Shown here piece after piece: positions 13,632 to 24,900 of a stretch of 64,000 bases of DNA; positions within the stretch are counted from its first letter, which is position 1; every line of letters begins with the position of its first letter. The stretch is from the NCBI GenBank assembly GCA_954871525.1, contig OX940871.1:24278586-24342585 (forward strand), written 5' to 3'. A program made the position numbers and the translations under genes. This stretch comes from Parietaria judaica. Lineage: Eukaryota > Streptophyta > Magnoliopsida > Rosales > Urticaceae. Below the pieces are notes generated by a model, which saw only the letters and a program-made list of their open reading frames with translations, ran no database searches and had not been told where the DNA came from.

Positions 13632-15008
13632 TCTATATATGAGGAAAACCTTTAATGTATGAGGGTTAGTATTTTTTTTTTCGTAGGGTTTAGATTTTTT
13701 TTTTCAAACAGGTTACATCCTTCATCCATTTTGCAATAAAGAGTTTATCAAATGCACAAACATATATCAAAAGGCTAATAATGGAGAGAATTGAAAAAAT
13801 TATACGTTAACAAAATCATTATTGCCATTAAACAATCAACTTTTTTGCACTTAACAATTTTGTGTATTTTTATTTGTATGTGTTAAATTATGAGTTAATT
13901 TTATACATAGATTTTTTATGAGTTCCAATCGTTGGTATGAAAAGAAAATCCAAAGCAATTATGAGTTAAAATTGGTTGATATTTGAATCTTGCTATTCCA
14001 TTGATCAGTGAATAGTTAGAACGGTGCATTAACATGTAATTACTAATAATTTAATCGTATTCTTAAACCACCACATAACATTTGGATTCATAAAGATGAA
14101 GTGGCATTTGAAAGAGAGATAGACACCACCATGAGCCTTTAATGCTCGAAGGCTCATTGATTTTGTTAAAAGAGGAAAAGCTTCTAATTCATTGCTTTTA
14201 TCAATCGCGAAAATTGCATTTGTTGCTCCAGGTTGAAAGATTTTTGTTTTTCGGAACTGATGTGGAGGTTTGCTGCAAGTACAACCATACAAAAATGGGA
14301 CACGAAGCTCTTCCGGTAGCCGGAATGCACCACACTTTTTGTATTGTGTTAGCACGCATTCAAGCACTTCATGCCACGCGTGATCGAAGATGCCTGCAAC
14401 TCTCACTCCTGAATAATTGCTTATGGGTATTCAGTTATCTTTTATGTACAAATGTTTTGTAACTAATAAAGCGTTTAATTCATCTTAAGCATTCACAAAA
14501 TATTCGGCTCATAAGTTTGGAAAATAAAAATTGAAGTTTAAGATGAAGAACCGAATCTGTGAGACGGCCGCAATTTAATTCTTTATCTATAATAAGAAAG
14601 AACTCATTTAATTACTCTATTCAACCGTAGATGACTTTGGTAACAATTTCTTTATAGGTTTTATAGATTAAATTGAGTTCAATCTTTCATGTTTTTATTT
14701 TTGAAAGAGTAACTTCTAATAAATTATTAAGAGAGAATGCATTGATAATTTTGTGTATAATTGTTTTCTTGCTTACAAATAATTTCTCAAAAGAAGATGG
14801 ATTCCTCTATCCTACAAGCCATATTTATTTAGAGATCAACAATATCTTTTTATCGGTCAATTTAAATTTTGTTCAAATATGATATATTTATAAATATATA
14901 TGTTTTTTTTAACTTATAAACGACAATAAAATTACTAAAAAAAATTATTATTTAAATGTATAAGAGATATTCCTTCGCCACCGCGCGAAGCGCGGTGCCG
15001 TCCACTAG
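13632..15008 (+). mobile_element. Possible shorter Helitron nested in or sharing the 3' end of the larger one
   Basis: At 13632 the sequence A|TCTATATATGAGGAAAACC resembles the 5' end of the outer element and of Helitrons in general. Read to the same hairpin and CTAG, it would delimit a 1.38 kb element. Either this short element inserted into, or gave rise to, the larger one, or the outer end arose by read-through to a second terminus. The sequence alone cannot decide. Confidence 0.4.
14029..14406 (-). pseudogene. Open frame of 125 codons in the Helitron, possibly a captured gene fragment
   Basis: The minus strand is open for 125 codons and the region 14100-14410 is GC-richer than the rest of the Helitron. 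The translation contains Cys, His and Trp in ordinary proportions (for example IFDHAWHEVLECVLTQYKKC) and does not look like random AT-rich translation. I recognise no domain. Helitrons often carry pieces of host genes, so a captured exon is a reasonable inference, but a chance frame is not excluded. Confidence 0.25.
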
Positions 15009-16251
15009 TAATTATAAGAATAAAAAAAAACTACAATAATACAAAATAAAAAGCTATAAAAGTACGGGCAAAATATGTAATACAATTTGATTAAATTAAA
15101 CATAAAGTTGCGAACTTTCGAATAGTAAAATTTCAAAAATAAAAATATATATCATTAACTAGTATACTTCTAAGAAAAAGTCGAATACTTGTGAAAGTTA
15201 CTAATCATACTTTAACTAAAAATAGTCATATTAAAATTATGTGTTTCAAATTTAACAATTATATTATGTGTTTCAAATTTATTTTGTAAAATAAATATCA
15301 TATTTTTAATTTTTAATTTTTACTATTATGCCATTTTTATGTTTGTTTTTATGTAATCTTATTGTCAAGTTACAATGCGAAAAAAAATAACAGCAAAAAG
15401 TCAAAGATAATGTATAAGACAAAAATATAAATAAAAAGCTATATAAAGAAAAGAAATAAAATAAATATAATGACTATTTAGGAATTAAAATACACCACTA
15501 CTAATATTGTAAATATGGTATAGAATATTGTTTCTACTTCTGTTTTACAAAAATCTGGTAAATTTTGGAACCGCAATTTTCGGATTTCGGATTTTTTCTA
15601 AATGAAAAATTCTGGTTCAGCTTTTTTATCCGGACCTAATATCCAGTTCTGGTTTCATTCTGTATTTTTTTTTCTTAGTTTTAAAACTCAACAGTAGGGT
15701 TAAAAAATATCAACGGTTTAGATTGAAAAAAAAAAAAAAAACTAGAATCCGAATCCGATTTTTTTTTTGAAAATTCAGAACCATAAATTTTTCGTTTCGA
15801 TTTAACCGATACCAGAACTTCTGAATCCGGAGAAATCCGGTACCAGAAAGTTTTGGTTCCAGATTTATACCAAAATCCTGGTTTTTAGGATATTGTATTT
15901 GGAGGACTAACCCCTAGAGTTTATCCCAACTTAAGAACTAAGACATAGGTAGGGCATTTTGGTTAATATCTTATTTACAAAATAAAACACCACATAAAAT
16001 AAAAATACAAAATTAGAGATGTCAAAGTCTAATAATATGTTTTTTTCCTTTCCTTAAATAAAAGTAATATTTGTTGTCTTTCATTGAGTATAACTCTAAA
16101 CTAAGAAGAATAAAGTTTAGGTGAGAAAGTTGTAAAAATTCAATAAATTCAGGGACTAATATTGCAATACATAATTCTTAATTAATCAAACAGCAGAACC
16201 AATATTCAACAACGTTATTATATGTTCGAAAAGAAGAAGAAGTAAATCATA

Positions 16252-16254
<3 letters not shown>
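15009..16254. other. Intergenic region upstream of the JAZ gene
   Basis: AT-rich spacer. Between about 15540 and 15890 there are diverged repeats of GGTTCCGGATTT-like phrases in both orientations, probably a decayed element related to the sequence at 43140-44360. I do not see a convincing TATA box or G-box close to the JAZ start. Confidence 0.5.

Positions 16255-16295
<41 letters not shown>
16255..16295 (+). repeat. CT microsatellite, probable 5' UTR of the JAZ gene
   Basis: About 20 CT repeats lie 220-260 bp before the JAZ start codon, followed by a CTT-rich run at 16355-16388. Pyrimidine-rich tracts of this kind are common in plant core promoters and 5' untranslated leaders. Placing it in the UTR is inference. 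Confidence 0.8.
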
Positions 16296-16296
<1 letters not shown>

Positions 16297-16513
16297 AACT
16301 GGTTAACTTTCAGAAGCTATAAAGCTAACAATCCATAAGCTCCTTATTTCCTTCCTTTCTTCTTCTTCTTCTTCCTCTTCTTCTTCTTGTGGATGAGTAG
16401 TTTGCATTTTGTTCATCTCTTGATTGACAAAAAAAACCTGGGTTAGAATCACCAAGCAGGTTTCTTTGAATTCCTTCCGAAACTTTCACTGAAAAAAGCT
16501 TCTCAGCTCTGCA

Positions 16514-19500
16514 ATGGAGAAGAATTTCTTGAGCTTGAGCTTCCAAAGCAGTTCAGTCAACGTAAAAGAGGAGGTCAACGATGATTCAAAACATTCAGGT
16601 TCGTTTTTTTTTCAAATTTATATTCATTCTAATGTTATTAACTACTATTTGCAATCCAAAGTCCTGTTTTAGGATTAATTTTGAATACGAAAATTAATTA
16701 TCATGAACTAGATTAAGTTGTGAAAGCCTCTGTTTTGGTCAACCTATTCCATATAAATTTTTTCTTAGTTTGTTTTTTTTTTTTTGTTCCACTCCATCAA
16801 CTGATCAAAGTATTGTTTGTAATTTATTTTATAGAATATATATTTTTCTATTATTCAAAAGTATTTTGGGTTAAAAAAAAAGAGTCAAGCTTTGACTTTG
16901 GGTGGTTGGTTAATGGTTAGATTGAAAAAAAAAAAGTGTTATTTGGGACCAAAACATAGGCCACTAGGTAAATCAATTATTGTCAAAATCTAATCATCAT
17001 TTCGTGTCACTAATTACTTTTAAAGTTACCGAACCGCAAACTGCCTTCAAGTCCGATTCACGGGTATATGGAGGCGGTATGGATATACCAAAATGGAGTT
17101 TTGTAAGACTTAAAAATTGTGATCGATCTGGTTTTATGATTATATCGTAAGATTAATAAGTGTACCGACAAAGTTTTCGTGGGCAACAATAGCATTTAGA
17201 AAAAGAAAGAACTATATAAATAAATTTAATTAAAAAATTTATGAAAGTATATGATTTCTATGCGTTCGATGTAGAACATACCGGTAATTCTTTTTGAAAG
17301 TTTCAAGTAAAAAATCGTTAAGTGTTAACTTTTAACCGCACTTTCCCGTTTTGTGGGCTTCTTGGGCTTGACCCGGGGCTTCCTCGGGTTAATTTTAAAA
17401 CACTTGGCTTAGTTGTCTTTTGGTCTTTACAGTATTTGATTTCCGATTTTAATTATTTTCCCCTAAGATTTTTGTTTTTGTTTTTTGGGTGTGTGATTAA
17501 ATTAATCTAATCAGTTTCTTGTTTCACAAGATGCGTATGAGGTGGTCATATCTTTATTAATGTGTCACGTTGTTGTATTATATTGCATAAACAATTTTGT
17601 GGTACAAAGGACTATTAATAATGATTAAATGAATGAATATATTATGGTGGATTAAATTATGATTTTTTATTTATTTAATTAATGATACTTGCACATTTGT
17701 GGTATGTTTTTTATATTTGAAATTAGGAGTCTATGACACGTATTGATCTGCTCTTAATATTATATATCTTGTGGAATTTGCTTTTCTCAAATTAGTGCAT
17801 ATACAGCTGTTACTGGCTTTATATATAATAATTAATAAATTTAAAACTGATATGATATAAAATTAATAAAAAATCAATCATAAACAATAATTATTTTTTT
17901 TGGAAAATCAGATGCCATTCCATATGATGATGATTAATTAAATATTTAACGGTTTCTCTTTCTAGTTTCTCATTTAGATGACATAATTGATTTACTATAC
18001 ATTTGCGGTAGAAGTTCTAAATGTTATCTTAGTCATGATATACTCCTATGTTACGTACACAAATTTTATACGTTAGAAGAGACAGGGCAATAAGATTCAT
18101 TTTCATAAGTTATTTGCTGAGCTATTAAGTTAAAAATTTGAAAGATGCAAATTTTTATAACGGATCTTCGTATCGAGACGGAAATGAATCATAAATTGAA
18201 GGGTTTGAACTTACTTTTTTGGAGTTGCCGGAGATCGATAAGTTCTAAAAATTAAGTAGTATTCGGTCACGGTTTCATAACTTTTCTAAAGTTGAAACGA
18301 AGAACTGAAAAGATGACACCGCATCTCCGCAACTGTGTTTTGGAACATGTTCGATTTGATTCGACTCGGTGATTTATGTTTCATTTCGGTGATGTTAGAG
18401 CATTCCGGCGTTCTTATTACGTTGTGTTCTTTTTTGCAGCCTTACCCGACATGAGTTCGGGGATGCAATGGTCGTTCTCGAGCAAGGTTTCAGCTGTTCC
18501 TCAGTTCTTGTCATTCAAGGCACCTCACGAGAATAGGCCGAGGACGGGTATTCACGATTCTATGGGGTTGATGACGATGTCGTGTTCCGATGCGTTCGAC
18601 GCGAACCAGAAGACATTCTCTAGTTCAATCCAGGTTTGTTTCGACTTAATCACGGTCTCAAGCTTTCTTAGTATTGAAGTGAATGACAAATAATTATGAA
18701 CCATTCATGCAGAAGAGCTACATTCAAGAGAACAAGGGCGGTACTCATATTCCGATGACGGTTTATCATCCCCAAGAAACGAAGGCAACCAACCAACCAA
18801 TTCGAGCCATTCCGGTTGCTTCAAGCGCACCGTCCCGTATTGCTGCCACTATTCATAATGTAGTTTCTCCGGCCATGCAACGTCAGCCTTTTGGAGGCCA
18901 TCCGATCGTACCCTCCTTGTCCGTTCTTCCCCCGAATAGCTCGGTTGTCGGTACCACGGATCTCATGTATGTATGTTAGTTGTACTAATAATGTAAGTTA
19001 GAAAAATGGTGAATGAAGTTGACTGAATTTGAAGTGGTTTTATTTAGCAGGAACGGTTCGAAAACCTCGGGGTCACCCGCTCAATTGACTATATTTTACG
19101 GAGGATCGGTAAATGTCTATGAAGATATCCCTCCTGAGAAGGTACAGCTTTGACATGAATGCACACAAGTTAAAAGTTGTAGGTATCAGCTAATATTTAC
19201 TTCTTGTTTTTGGTCAGGCCCAGGCTATTATGCTACTCGCCGGAAATGGAAACTTGGCGTCTCAAAACAAGCAAGTTTGCGTGGCCCAGGCATCATCGAC
19301 TCCAAGGCCGGCAGCAAGCGAGGGTTTTATGCGGAACTGGTCCTTCTCAGGCCTTCCAACAAGTCCGATTTCCGTGACTATGCTGTCAAAAGAAGGCAGT
19401 AATAACGCAGCCACGACGCTTCGAGCTTTAGCTTCTTCTACCAGCCTCCAACGCCCGGACACTCCGTCTTCTGTCATCTCCTCAGGTACCTCTCGAATAA

Positions 19501-20943
19501 ATTTTCAGGAAATTGTACGAAATGCCCAACTTTGTATCAAACCTTTTAAGAAATGCCCATTTGTGAGAGTAAAAAATACACACAATGGACATTTAAAAAA
19601 AAAAAGGTTTGACACAAAATAGGCATTTTCTTCATTTGCCCTAAATTTTCTAACACACGTTTGTATAATAGTCAAAATGTAACCGGGACCAGATTTGGCT
19701 CTTTTTTGACGGGTTTCATTTTCTCTTGGGAAAAAATCCTTCGAAAAAAGGGCAAAAACGGGGCTGGGCCCAAATCAGTCGGTAAAACGGGCCCACGTTT
19801 TGAAAATGTTTATGAAAATTAGTTACTTATAAGTAGAAGGGATAATTGCGGCACAAAAAGTTTAACTTATTCAAATTTGTCTTGCATAATCCCAAACATT
19901 CAATTGTACGGAATAAATACTCCACGTCGTGAAATTTGTGTGTGTGTTTTTTTTTTAATTATTAGTATTGATTTTGTGCTATGTGTCTCCAATGGTATTG
20001 AGTTTTTTTTAACAGGAGTATAACTCAAATTAACTCATTTTTTTTCTTCAATGTTTAGATACTTCTCATCTTAAATACTTCTGACACGAGGCATGTACTT
20101 ATCGTTAACGAAGATTTATAGGAAAATAATTAATTAAAAATGTAAATTTCACGACTTTGAGTTTTTTGTTCCGTGTAATTGAAAGCTTGGGATTATACTG
20201 CACAAATTTGAATTAGCTTAGACACTTTTGTTGCAATTATCCCCAAGTAAAATATACCTTCAAATAATGCATAATTCAATCCTCAAATGACAACCATTTT
20301 GAAAGCTTTGGCCCGGTCCCTGACGAAAGTGGGCTTAGTGCTAAAAAATTTACTCCTAGTCTATTATTATAATTTACGATTTGAAAAAAAAAGAAGTAGG
20401 ATGCAACACGAGAACGAAATATATGACTTATATGTTTTGTTTTGTTTACTATTTGCAGTGGCCGTCCCACAGGCGCGCAAAGCATCCTTGACCCGCTTCT
20501 TAGAGAAGCGCAAGGAGAGGTAACCATTCAAACTCTACTCAGTTTTGCTAAAAATAATATATGATTTATACCCGTATAAATATATATAAACGACCTTATT
20601 GTCCCGAAAACTAAAATTCCATTTTTATCCGGTTTTTCCGCGGAATGAAAAAAACGGAACCGTGAATTAGGTCCACAAGCCCATGAGGCTTCATTCCCTG
20701 AAAACAAAAAACAAAAAAATCCACGCATATATCTTGTGTATATTAGCTAATAAATTCACCTTCTTGCTTCAATATGGATTGATAATATTGCAAGTGTTCT
20801 ATTAGTGAAGTTAATAATGGCTTTGTGTGTGGTTTAGGGTGATAAACGCATCGCCTTATGCTGTCGCCGATAAATCTTCGGAGGTTACGTGTTTATCGGT
20901 CAACTCCAGTCAACGCTCGTCTCCTCTCTCGTCTGTAAATTAA
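16514..20943 (+). CDS. TIFY6B: JAZ repressor, JAZ3/TIFY6B-like (352 aa, 7 exons)
   Basis: Repressor of jasmonate responses. It binds MYC transcription factors and is degraded through the COI1 receptor in the nucleus. Exons: 16514-16598, 18440-18633, 18713-18966, 19051-19141, 19218-19485, 20459-20519, 20838-20943; the total is 353 codons with the stop. The N terminus (MEKNFLSLSF) and the block GMQWSFSSKVSAVPQFLSF match the JAZ3/JAZ4 clade. The ZIM/TIFY domain is split between exons 4 and 5: QLTIFYGGSVNVYED, then EKAQAIMLLAGNG. The C-terminal Jas motif is split by the last intron: SLTRFLEKRKER, then VINASPY. The length equals that of Arabidopsis JAZ3 as I recall it. Intron 1 is long (1.84 kb). 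Intron 5 contains a foldback element and a short inverted repeat. Retention of the last intron would stop translation directly after KER, giving a form without the PY end. Confidence 0.93.
19508..19640. repeat. Short imperfect inverted repeat in JAZ intron 5
   Basis: The phrase AAATTGTACGAAATGCCCA and its continuation AAGAAATGCCCATTTGTG are mirrored by CACACAATGGACATTT, GGTTTGACACAAAATAGGC and CATTTGCCC. Related sequence is found at 1738-1830, 2540-2620, 5430-5520 and 59285-59410, so this is a small dispersed miniature element. I could not assign a target duplication. Confidence 0.5.
19839..20243. mobile_element. Foldback MULE-type miniature element in JAZ intron 5 (405 bp)
   Basis: It starts GGGATAATTGCGGCAC and ends with the inverted GTTGCAATTATCCC. 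The arms stay complementary for about 100 bp: CAAATTTGTCTTGCATAATCC pairs with the inverse of a GGGATTATACTGCACAAATTTG segment, and both arms end at GTCGTGAAATTT. Flanks TAAGTAGAA and CAAGTAAAA agree at 7 of 9 bases, as expected of an aged 9-bp duplication. The termini match those of the elements at 1272 and 54008. Confidence 0.7.
20520..20837 (+). promoter_or_regulatory. Jas intron with immediate in-frame stop (alternative-splicing switch)
   Basis: This 318-bp intron interrupts the Jas motif after KER. If it is retained, the next codon is TAA (20521-20523), which truncates the protein just before the VINASPY end. In Arabidopsis and many plants a conserved intron at this position yields JAZ forms with weakened COI1 binding. 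That the same occurs here is inferred from position and frame. Confidence 0.6.
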
Positions 20944-21919
20944 GCATCAGAAGATTTGGAGACTGCTATTTGCATTGACATGTAATTTTGTTTTATTAAC
21001 AGTGAGTAAGATCAATTCTTTTGACCTCAAGGTCAAGCTCTAGATAAATCTTATAATTGTATTTTCTGTGATCCAACTCCGTCTTTTCTATGTAAAATAT
21101 CAGTTTTGCTCCAATATTGTTGTGTCATATTTTTTTTTTGTCTTTTGAATATACATGGTCGTCTAAAACCCTAAAAAACTTTGTTAACGAATCGGAAAAC
21201 GTTATAAAGTCGGGATAGGACTGGTTTGTGGAAGCAGGACCAGTCTTGAGTTCAAAGATTCCTAGGCGGAGAATAATTTTGGGGCTCGAATTAAACAAAT
21301 ATAATATTATTTCTAAAATAAATTTATGTTCCCGAAATATAAAATTTATTATAGGCGTAAACCTACTCGGCTTCCCTTCAGGACCGGCTCTGGGTAGAAA
21401 GCTTAGTCTTGGGGCAAAATTAGGCTAAAAGTCCTTTCTTTGTCTTTCAAATATTGTTGTGTCCTATTTTTGGTCTTTCAAATATTCATCGTCGTCTTAA
21501 ACCCCTAAATTATACATTGTTAACGAATCGGAAAACATTGTAGAGTTAGGATTGGAATGGGTCGTGGAAGTATGACCAGTCTTGAGTTCAAAGATTCCTA
21601 GGCGGAGAATAATTTTGGGGCTCGAAAATAAAAAATAATAATGATTCTAAAATAAATTTTTATGTTCCCAAAATAAAAAATTTACTAAAGGTGTAAACCT
21701 ACTCGGCTTCCCTTCAGGACCGGCTCTGTGTAGAAGGATCGGTCTTGGGCCAAAGTGAGGCTAAAAGTCCTTTATTTGAACCCAATTTTACCCCTAGAAA
21801 ACACATTTTGTTGTGAAACTCTTAGAAATTACATCAAGGAAAGCCATGAAATCACTTGCATTATGGCAGAGAAAGAGGGTTAGAAACCAAAAGATAGATA
21901 GAGGGAGAGAATGGTAATT
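20944..21919. repeat. Convergent JAZ/STR spacer with a 336-bp imperfect tandem duplication
   Basis: The segment from about 21114 to 21449 is repeated at about 21450-21785. Shared blocks include AACGAATCGGAAAAC, CCAGTCTTGAGTTCAAAG, CTAGGCGGAGAATAATTTTG and CTCGGCTTCCCTTCAGGACC. Copies differ by substitutions and small indels, so the event is old. CAGGACCGGCTCTG in each copy resembles a hAT terminus (compare 51024), so the unit may derive from a hAT fragment. The region would hold the 3' UTRs of both convergent genes. Confidence 0.75.
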
Positions 21920-24900
21920 TCACTTCCTCTCGTTCTTGGAGTAGAACCTGAGAACCACGTAGAAGAGGAAACGGTAGAGAACCCCCCATGCCAGCAGTAT
22001 AGCCACGTCGTACCATATGTTCTCTGTCGTTATGTCCAACGAGAAGAGCACGTCCTCGCCTATCAGCGGGCACGGCTGCGCCAGCTGCGCAGCCGTGGCG
22101 TTGTGCAACGCGCTCAGCCGCACGTCCCCCAGTGGCCCGGGCGAGAGCTCTTGTATCGCCCCGCGGTAGCAGCGTGCGCCCTTGAACTCGCTCACGAGCA
22201 TCGCCTCGAACGGGTACTTGATTGCCGACACGTAGTTCAGCCACCGCCAGTAGATGGGGATCTGGGAGTACTTTAGGAAGAAGCCGCAGGTGAGGAAGAA
22301 GAGCGCCGTGGTGGCGATCACTACGGCGTAGCCTGTGATGAAGCTGGGCACGACTGCGCTAACAAGCATGACGTACGCGTTGGTGGTGATGAGCGACGCA
22401 AAGAGGATGATCCAGAAGTCGAGGAGCCGGGCCCGGAGGGTGAGCATGAAGCGAGTGATGACCGCGAAGGTGAAGCCCTGGATGGCGAAGAACGGGAGGT
22501 ACACAATGAGCGACGATATGACGTAGGAGGAGGCGCGGTAGGCGTTGTGCGAGGACTCGCGGATGAAGATGAAGCGCTCGAGGATGAACGTCGGCACGGC
22601 GTCGTTTGACGAGAAGAACACGAGGCAGACGGAGAAGATGTAGAAGTTAAGGAGGCGGTTGATATTCTTGAATGTGTCGTCGTTGAGCTTCCCGAAGAGC
22701 GAAGACAGGATCAGCGCCATCACCGTCAGAACGATCTCCCGAGATAGGAAGAGCTCTGGCGTCCGGACCACGTTCAGCACTGACCGCCACGACAGCACAA
22801 CCACCTCCCTAAGCCACGGATTTGCATACTTTGCTCCGAGATCGGCTTCATCCAGGACATCCCCCTCAAGAACTTCCCACTCTTCTAGCCCCGACACAGA
22901 CGACGGCTCGTAAGAGTCCACAGAGAAGTGCGGCTGAGCCTGCGGAGTCGGTTGCTGGCTTAAGACAAAGCTCCTTGACGTCATTGGAGTCATCCCAGGA
23001 GTTCTTGCTGGCGTCCATGTCGGAGGGCGATGGGGCGTCCCCCGGACACCGCGGTAGACCCACACGGAGAAGTCCTTGTAAAACTGGGAAGCCAGAGGAG
23101 GAGGGTTGTTGGAGGTGCTGAAGACACCGCTGCGGATGAGAGGTGTGCGAGGTGCCTTGCGCTCCAAGGAATTGTCAAACTCTTCTTCATCAATGTCGTC
23201 GTCGTCACCGTAGCTAAACTGCCCCGACGAGTGGTCGGGTCGCGAGAGGGAGAACCCCTGGCTGCGGAGGCTGAAGGCGTGCTTGGAGGGCGGGGCAGGT
23301 GTGTTCTGACGAAGCGGGGTGAGCGATCTACGGGGGGTTTTGGGCGGCTTACGTACTGGCGTTTGGGCGGTCTGGTCAGGCTTGAGGCCGTCACGCTGAT
23401 AGAGCACGAGCGGGCCGAGCCCTAGCGTGGAGTCGTCGTACTCCTTGATGACATCGAGGAGGTACTCGAGATTGTTCTCTCCGTCGGGGACGGGCCTACC
23501 GAAGCCGTCCAGGTGGGCCGAGAGGCCCCCGGGACTGCCCAAGTAAATCAGTTTTCCTCTGCGATCACAACGTTAACGACATGTGTGTGAGCCATATTAT
23601 TAATCATATATATATATATATATCCCTAAATATATGATTAATAATTTAGCACCATAAGAATTGAAAATTAAGAGTGATTGCATATCAAAACATCTTTGTC
23701 TAAATCATAGGAACTTGCTTTCTCAGATGAATCAAGATTTCTAAGCTTAAACTTTGGACTCATTCGCTTGGTGAGCTTTTTCACTTGTTCTCTTCTTGAG
23801 TATATGTATAAATAGAGTGTATTTCTAAGCTTGATTAATAAAATGGCGTTACGATGAAGATGAACCTGGCGAGGACGGTGATGCGGTCGAGCAGCATCTG
23901 AATCCGAAAGGACGGCTGGTGAATGGTCATGAGGACGATGCTGCCGGATCTGGCAATGTCTTTGACTTTTTCGACGACGCTGTAAGCGCTCGTGGAGTCC
24001 AAACCGGAGGTTGGCTCGTCCAAGAAGAGTAGAGACGGCTTGTGGATTATGTCCACACCTATGGAAACCCTTCTCCGCTCTCCTCCGGATACTCCTCTCC
24101 GTCCTTCGTCACCGATGTATGTGTGTGTTGCACTCTGTATGCGAAAAAAGCCCGTCCGTAGTCATGATTTTTTCTCAAATTTATAACCAGAAAAGAATGT
24201 ACCATCTTACCGTGTTTAAAAAAATGTACCATCTTAAACTTAAAAAAAAAAACAATACTCATTGTTTTATTTAATCCATTTTATACATTTTTTATACTAA
24301 AATTGTTCAGTGTGAAACCTAATCTACACGGAAGCCTAATCTATTATTTTAGACTTTTCACACGTGTTATTTGGCCTAGGTTTATTTTTCGCTTATAAGG
24401 CTTGCAACCATCATTAGTGCGTTTTGTAGCACAAACCGAGAGAGACGAGATTGAGGGTGTAACCACAAACCAAGAGAGACAAGATTGAGGGTGTAACCAT
24501 AAACTTTGATTGAGAGATCAATAGTGGATTGAGTTTACAAGCTGCAAGTCTACGTACCTCCTACACTGGGAGTGAGCGCCACTGTAATTCCGGTGTCAAG
24601 TTTCAATTCGTTTATTGCTTTCATCATTTTTAATTTGAAAATTAGGGCTCAATTCCTAACAAAAAATACCCTTTTCTAACCCTCTTTCCCTCTCCCCTCG
24701 GCGGAAGTATTTACTTATTTAGTGTATTTCCTTCTCTCAACTCTCAAGTTTTGTCCTAAATTATCAAAATGAGTATTTTCTTAACTAATTTGATTCTAAA
24801 AATATTTAATAAAAGCTTTACTCTTATAATGACTATTTCTCTCTTTCGCTCTAAAATTCACTCCAAAATAAAAGCGAAATAAAAATAGGGGCAAATAGTC

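Larger units (their letters stand above)
10779..15008 (+). mobile_element. Helitron, non-autonomous or decayed, 4.2 kb
   Basis: Seen: the 5' end TCTATATATATATAAAAGG is preceded by A. The 3' end CTAG (15005-15008) is followed by T and preceded by a perfect 8-bp hairpin, CACCGCGC-GAA-GCGCGGTG (14979-14997), seven bases before CTAG. Known: Helitrons start with TC, end with CTRR after a short GC-rich hairpin, insert between A and T, and make no target duplication. All of this holds here. No Rep/helicase frame is visible, so the copy depends on others for movement. A second Helitron-like 5' end at 13632 uses the same 3' end. GC-richer islands at about 11690-11900 and 14100-14410 may be captured host fragments, which I cannot name. 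Confidence 0.85.

Noticed and set aside
23030..23425. 131-codon plus-strand frame opposite the STR linker
   Set aside because: A shadow of the GC-rich STR exon 4; no start context or homology.
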